From positions 1-15,738 of the forward strand of contig JAEDGK010000044.1 of NCBI GenBank assembly GCA_016297555.1: a stretch of DNA of 15,738 bases. The letters are read 5' to 3'. This document shows, one piece after another, positions 14,728 to 15,738 of the stretch. The DNA is from Clostridiaceae bacterium (GTDB lineage Bacteria > Bacillota > Clostridia > Oscillospirales > Acutalibacteraceae). The translations under genes and the position numbers were made by a program. Each line of letters starts with the position of its first letter. The stretch's first letter is position 1. The notes under the pieces are model-generated. The model saw only the letters and a program-made list of their open reading frames with translations, was not told the origin of the DNA and made no database searches.

Positions 14728-15123
14728 CTATGCAGTTTTTTGTAAATATCTTATTGCACGCATCCTTACGCTATCCGCTGATTTCATTCCGTCTATTATG
14801 CTTGCGACTTCTTTCCATTCCAAGCCATATAAGAAACGGTACACAAAAATATCATGTGTTGTTTTTTCTTTTATTCCGGCTATGTATTTTATCTCATCAG
14901 AATATTTGATGCTTATTTTATTATATTTTTCATAGAACACTGTTTCCTTTTTGTGGATTAATGAAAGATAACTGTATTCTTTACTGTTGCCAAAACCTTT
15001 AGCGGAAGGCATACCGTTGATTTTTCCACCGGGTATGCTATCCGCTCTGATTTCCGCTTCTTTTATTTCGTCTCGCAGGTTTTGTAATTCATGACATAAT
15101 TCATTAAGTCTTTTTACAGTCAA
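14728..15123 (-). CDS. Sigma-70-like / ArpU-RinA-like late transcription regulator
   Basis: About 131 residues. The start is TTG at 15123, ten bases after GGAGG; an alternative TTG at 15132 overlaps the previous stop and is too close to that SD. The N-terminal half is helical (LNELCHELQNLRDEIKEAEI) followed by a Gly/Ser-rich stretch. The C-terminal part HDIFVYRFLYGLEWKEVASI, then IDGMKSADSVRMRAIRYLQK, looks like a region 4-type helix-turn-helix as in sigma factors and the ArpU/RinA/LtrA late regulators of Bacillota phages. Such genes usually lie just before the small terminase and switch on late transcription. Here the candidate target promoter begins four bases after the stop codon. Confidence 0.8.
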   Translation of the reverse strand: MTVKRLNELCHELQNLRDEIKEAEIRADSIPGGKINGMPSAKGFGNSKEYSYLSLIHKKETVFYEKYNKISIKYSDEIKYIAGIKEKTTHDIFVYRFLYGLEWKEVASIIDGMKSADSVRMRAIRYLQKTA

Positions 15124-15128
15124 TGATC

Positions 15129-15299
15129 TCAATCCTCCCTTGCATGTTCAATCTGAATAAGAAGGTCAAGGCGCATATCTTCAAGAATTTCAATTCTGCG
15201 AGCAATATGATAGCCTTCAATGGTATTATTTTTCCCTTTAAGACTTGCTTTTGCTCTTGATATTTGATTTTCGAGTATTTTTAAATCTTCTTCGAACAT
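15129..15299 (-). CDS. Small helical protein, 56 residues
   Basis: ATG at 15299 with AAGG upstream; TGA at 15131-15129 overlaps the region where the next gene starts. The protein begins MFEEDLKILENQISRAKASL and ends DLLIQIEHARED. It is highly charged and almost entirely helical with a likely coiled coil, and has no Cys and no membrane segment. I do not recognise a family. Its position in a compact run of small genes before the late regulator, with only short gaps, supports it as real; function unknown. Confidence 0.6.
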   Translation of the reverse strand: MFEEDLKILENQISRAKASLKGKNNTIEGYHIARRIEILEDMRLDLLIQIEHARED

Positions 15300-15327
15300 A
15301 TTGCCTTAACCTTTCCGCTGAATAATA

Positions 15328-15507
15328 TTAAAACCCTACCTTTTTATCTGTCTTTATTTCACCGCATTGAATATGACGATTTTCCTCGTCATCAATTTGA
15401 CAACGGTCATAAAACGGACAAAAACCATATTTGTTTTTCTTAGCTGTTTCATTGCACCTGATAACTGCTTGCGAAAACTCATATAAATCGTCATAAACTA
15501 TGAACAC
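15328..15507 (-). CDS. Short Cys-rich protein
   Basis: 59 residues from GTG at 15507, ten bases after AAAGGTG. The frame also has an ATG at 15534, overlapping the previous stop, and stays open further upstream, but those starts have no clear SD. The protein begins VFIVYDDLYEFSQAVIRCNE and has Cys in the pattern RCNE, GFCPFYDRCQ and HIQCGE, four Cys in all, suggesting a small metal-binding knuckle. Such small early/middle genes lie before the late regulator in many Bacillota phages. Family and role are not recognised. Confidence 0.6.
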   Translation of the reverse strand: MFIVYDDLYEFSQAVIRCNETAKKNKYGFCPFYDRCQIDDEENRHIQCGEIKTDKKVGF

Positions 15508-15523
15508 ATCTAACACGCACCTT

Positions 15524-15738
15524 TCAATCGTCATTAACCCAGTCGTCAATATCCCACTTGGGTACGGGACCGTCACCGGAGGCGTACATGACAACGGTTA
15601 AATACCAATGGCCGTTGTACTCATTAAAGCGTGGAAACGCTCTGAGAAAACGGTAGCCTTTAAATTTCTTTTCCCAGTATGCAGCATCGTCCACTCTCTC
15701 TTTTGCAATGCGCTCCACTCCCGCCGCTGAAAGTCGGC
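15524..15738 (-). CDS. C-terminal end of an unrecognised gene (start beyond the window)
   Basis: The frame is open to the right edge and ends with TGA at 15526-15524. About 71 residues are visible, including DDAAYWEKKFKGYRFLRAF, FNEYNGHWYLTVVMYASGDG and WDIDDWVNDD. It is rich in aromatic residues, acidic at the end, and without Cys or a membrane segment. A GTG at 15718 could be an internal start, but there is no clear SD and the frame continues upstream, so I treat it as partial. No family recognised; it lies in the same transcription direction as the small genes before the late regulator. Confidence 0.6.
   Translation of the reverse strand, partial: RLSAAGVERIAKERVDDAAYWEKKFKGYRFLRAFPRFNEYNGHWYLTVVMYASGDGPVPKWDIDDWVNDD

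Larger units (their letters stand above)
997..15730 (-). repeat. Dispersed strand-polar heptamer TCAGCGG (19 copies)
   Basis: Copies on the minus strand occur at plus positions 997, 2933, 5905, 6858, 8083, 8180, 8781, 8928, 9892, 10623, 11429, 12338, 12614, 13125, 13493, 13925, 14775, 15315 and 15724 (left ends of CCGCTGA). None was found in the other orientation by hand scan. In coding copies it reads either as TCA-GCG (Ser-Ala) or as nTC-AGC-GGn (Ser-Gly), and the copy at 15315 is intergenic, so a single peptide motif does not explain it. Most copies extend to TCAGCGGA (14 of 19). Confidence 0.75.

Noticed and set aside
14657..14935. 92-codon plus-strand frame across the terS promoter region
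   Set aside because: Antisense to the late regulator gene, no SD, and overlaps the promoter and hairpin that have better support.
1..15738. tRNA genes, insertion sequences, attachment sites, CRISPR arrays, defence genes
   Set aside because: None seen on either strand by reading; nearly all sequence is explained by the tightly packed phage structural genes.

Overview
The window is a siphovirus (long, non-contractile-tailed) structural module from a phage or prophage of a low-GC Gram-positive host. Clostridia (Bacillota) is the best guess. The reasons are very strong AGGAGG-type Shine-Dalgarno (SD) sites, frequent TTG/GTG starts, AT-rich DNA with Lys/Glu-rich proteins, and a gene set typical of Bacillota phages (minor capsid proteins 1/2/3, SPP1/A118-type portal, Gp15-like tail chaperone). 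Every gene lies on the minus strand, so transcription runs from high to low coordinates. No integrase, repressor, lysis, tRNA, IS or CRISPR is visible, so prophage versus free phage cannot be decided.

Right end (15738-14728): the end of an unrecognised gene, a short Cys-rich protein, a 56-residue helical protein, and a sigma-like/ArpU-RinA-like late regulator. In the short gap after the regulator there is a near-consensus promoter, TTGACG-N17-TATAAT. It is followed by a small terminator-like hairpin in the leader of the small terminase gene.

Head module (14618-5793): small terminase, large terminase, portal, a minor head protein carrying a C-terminal ADP-ribosyltransferase (ART), a translationally coupled 94-residue Cys-rich protein, two tandem terminator-like hairpins, scaffold, major capsid, a small coiled-coil protein, head-tail connector, then minor capsid 1-like, minor capsid 2/gp10-like and tail terminator-like proteins.

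Tail module (5790-1): tail tube, a hairpin, a two-ORF tail assembly chaperone that looks joined by a +1 frameshift, an 861-residue tape measure, a small protein before the tail tip whose good start is an ACG codon, and a tail-tip protein that runs off the left edge.

Four observations stand out. (1) The heptamer TCAGCGG occurs 19 times on the coding strand and, by hand scan, never on the other; it contains AGCGG, the known Bacillus subtilis Chi core. (2) A promoter plus leader hairpin controls entry to the head/tail operon, and the same hairpin family recurs in tandem inside the operon. (3) The AT-rich ART domain and its coupled Cys-rich gene look like a cargo cassette set into a GC-richer head operon. 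(4) Two translation oddities: a predicted +1 frameshift and a predicted non-canonical start. All counts and GC figures were done by hand.
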